Source: Polaromonas sp. P2-4
Lineage (GTDB): Bacteria > Pseudomonadota > Gammaproteobacteria > Burkholderiales > Burkholderiaceae_C
Length of the DNA: 64,000 nucleotides
Direction of reading: 5' to 3'
Assembly (NCBI GenBank): GCA_024703855.1
Contig: CP087965.1
Coordinates: 1,310,001-1,374,000 of the forward strand
Shown: positions 63,566 to 64,000 of the stretch, piece after piece
Position numbering within the stretch: position 1 is the first letter of the stretch
Layout: each line of letters opens with the position of its first letter
Program-made: the position numbers and the translations under genes
Notes under the pieces: model-generated
Seen by the model: only the letters and a program-made list of their open reading frames with translations
Databases searched by the model: none
Told to the model about the DNA's origin: nothing

Positions 63566-64000
63566 TTATTTGGCCGGCGCTGCCGGCGGCACAGCGGGAG
63601 CACCCGGCGTCACCTCTGGCAAGTCGTAACGCTCTTCCTTTTCGGCGGCCTGGCCGTCGCGCACCAGACTCTTGCGGCGCTGCAGGTAAATTTCTCGCGT
63701 GAACGTGTATTTGTCGAGCGCCGCCTCCTCAAGCACATTGCCGGCGCCCAGAAAATTGGCCCGCGTGTCCACTGCGCGCAAGGTAATTAGAGAATTGCGC
63801 ACGGGCACGTTTCCAGTCTGCCTCACCAAATCGCCATAACCGACCACTAGCGTTCCCGCGGAATCACGCACGCTGGAAGGGCCCAGCAAAGGCACGACCA
63901 AATAGGGGCCCGGAGCCACGCCCCAGTAACCAAGTGTCTGGCCGAAATCTTCGCTGTGCCTTTCCAGCCGCATTTCGCTAGCCACATCCAGCACGCCAGC
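63566..64000 (-). CDS. mlaA: Outer-membrane lipoprotein MlaA/VacJ (5' end outside window)
   Basis: The C-terminal part, about 144 residues, of the outer-membrane component that removes misplaced phospholipids. Diagnostic: the segment EDFGQTLGYWGVAPGPYLVVPLLGPSS (spread over about 27 residues near the right edge), then RDSAG and VDTRANFLG. It ends with a proline/alanine-rich tail. The start and lipobox lie beyond the window. MlaC follows after 123 bp. Confidence 0.9.
   Translation of the reverse strand, partial: AGVLDVASEMRLERHSEDFGQTLGYWGVAPGPYLVVPLLGPSSVRDSAGTLVVGYGDLVRQTGNVPVRNSLITLRAVDTRANFLGAGNVLEEAALDKYTFTREIYLQRRKSLVRDGQAAEKEERYDLPEVTPGAPAVPPAAPAK

Overview
The window looks like chromosomal DNA of a betaproteobacterium of the order Burkholderiales, most likely family Comamonadaceae (Polaromonas/Rhodoferax-like). 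I infer this from the protein character and gene orders (mla, ibaG, murA, his, tat cluster; petABC, sspA, sspB; pilBCD, coaE, zapD, yacG) and from two families of short dispersed repeats. The genus is not proven. Most of the window is housekeeping sequence, densely packed and mostly on the minus strand.

Layout. 1-3794: large FAD/Fe-S oxidoreductase. 4017-9253: a ugp operon for glycerol-3-phosphate and glycerophosphodiester uptake (ugpB, A, E, C, Q). 9237-12407: N-formylglutamate amidohydrolase-like enzyme, Bug-type binding protein, divergent LysR regulator, small membrane protein. 12520-16411: hemA, prfA, prmC, grxD. 16455-22343: small secreted protein, yacG, zapD, coaE and type IV pilus assembly genes pilD, pilC, pilB. 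22468-26761: tRNA-Pro, ispB, rplU, rpmA, obgE, proB. 26802-30507: CNP1-like protein, rppH, proS, lytic transglycosylase. 30508-33780: an accessory-looking module with an ice-binding-like (DUF3494) lipoprotein and an OmpA-family protein. 33851-41531: mutT, a DUF815 ATPase, argJ, secA, an M23 peptidase, a DciA-like protein, tRNA-Thr, sspB. 41724-45342: sspA and the cytochrome bc1 genes petC, petB, petA. 45622-49263: mscL, pdxA, a Nif3-like gene, a DegS-like protease. 49368-60587: tatC, tatB, tatA, hinT, a DUF4870-like gene and the histidine operon from hisE up to hisG, headed by ibaG and murA. 60693-64000: an ABC exporter and mlaB, mlaC, mlaA for outer-membrane lipid asymmetry.

Sequence quality. 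By my reading 38 of about 76 protein genes carry one or more frame breaks, about 56 in total, and they hit indispensable genes (secA, prfA, hemA, proS, murA, obgE, ispB, coaE). Most are one-base changes in homopolymers. Two other classes recur: loss of one GC unit from alternating GC tracts, and an A inserted between C and G. I read these as sequencing or assembly errors and annotate the genes as CDS across the breaks.

Most interesting biology. (1) A gapless 48-nt element that can fold into two hairpins occurs about 14 times, mostly between genes. It has also been absorbed in frame into at least three proteins, and it supplies the hisG stop codon and the hisD start codon. (2) A second repeat always begins 4-9 nt after a stop codon, in the gene's own orientation, in four operons. 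(3) The ice-binding-like/OmpA module is bounded by inverted copies of the 48-nt element.
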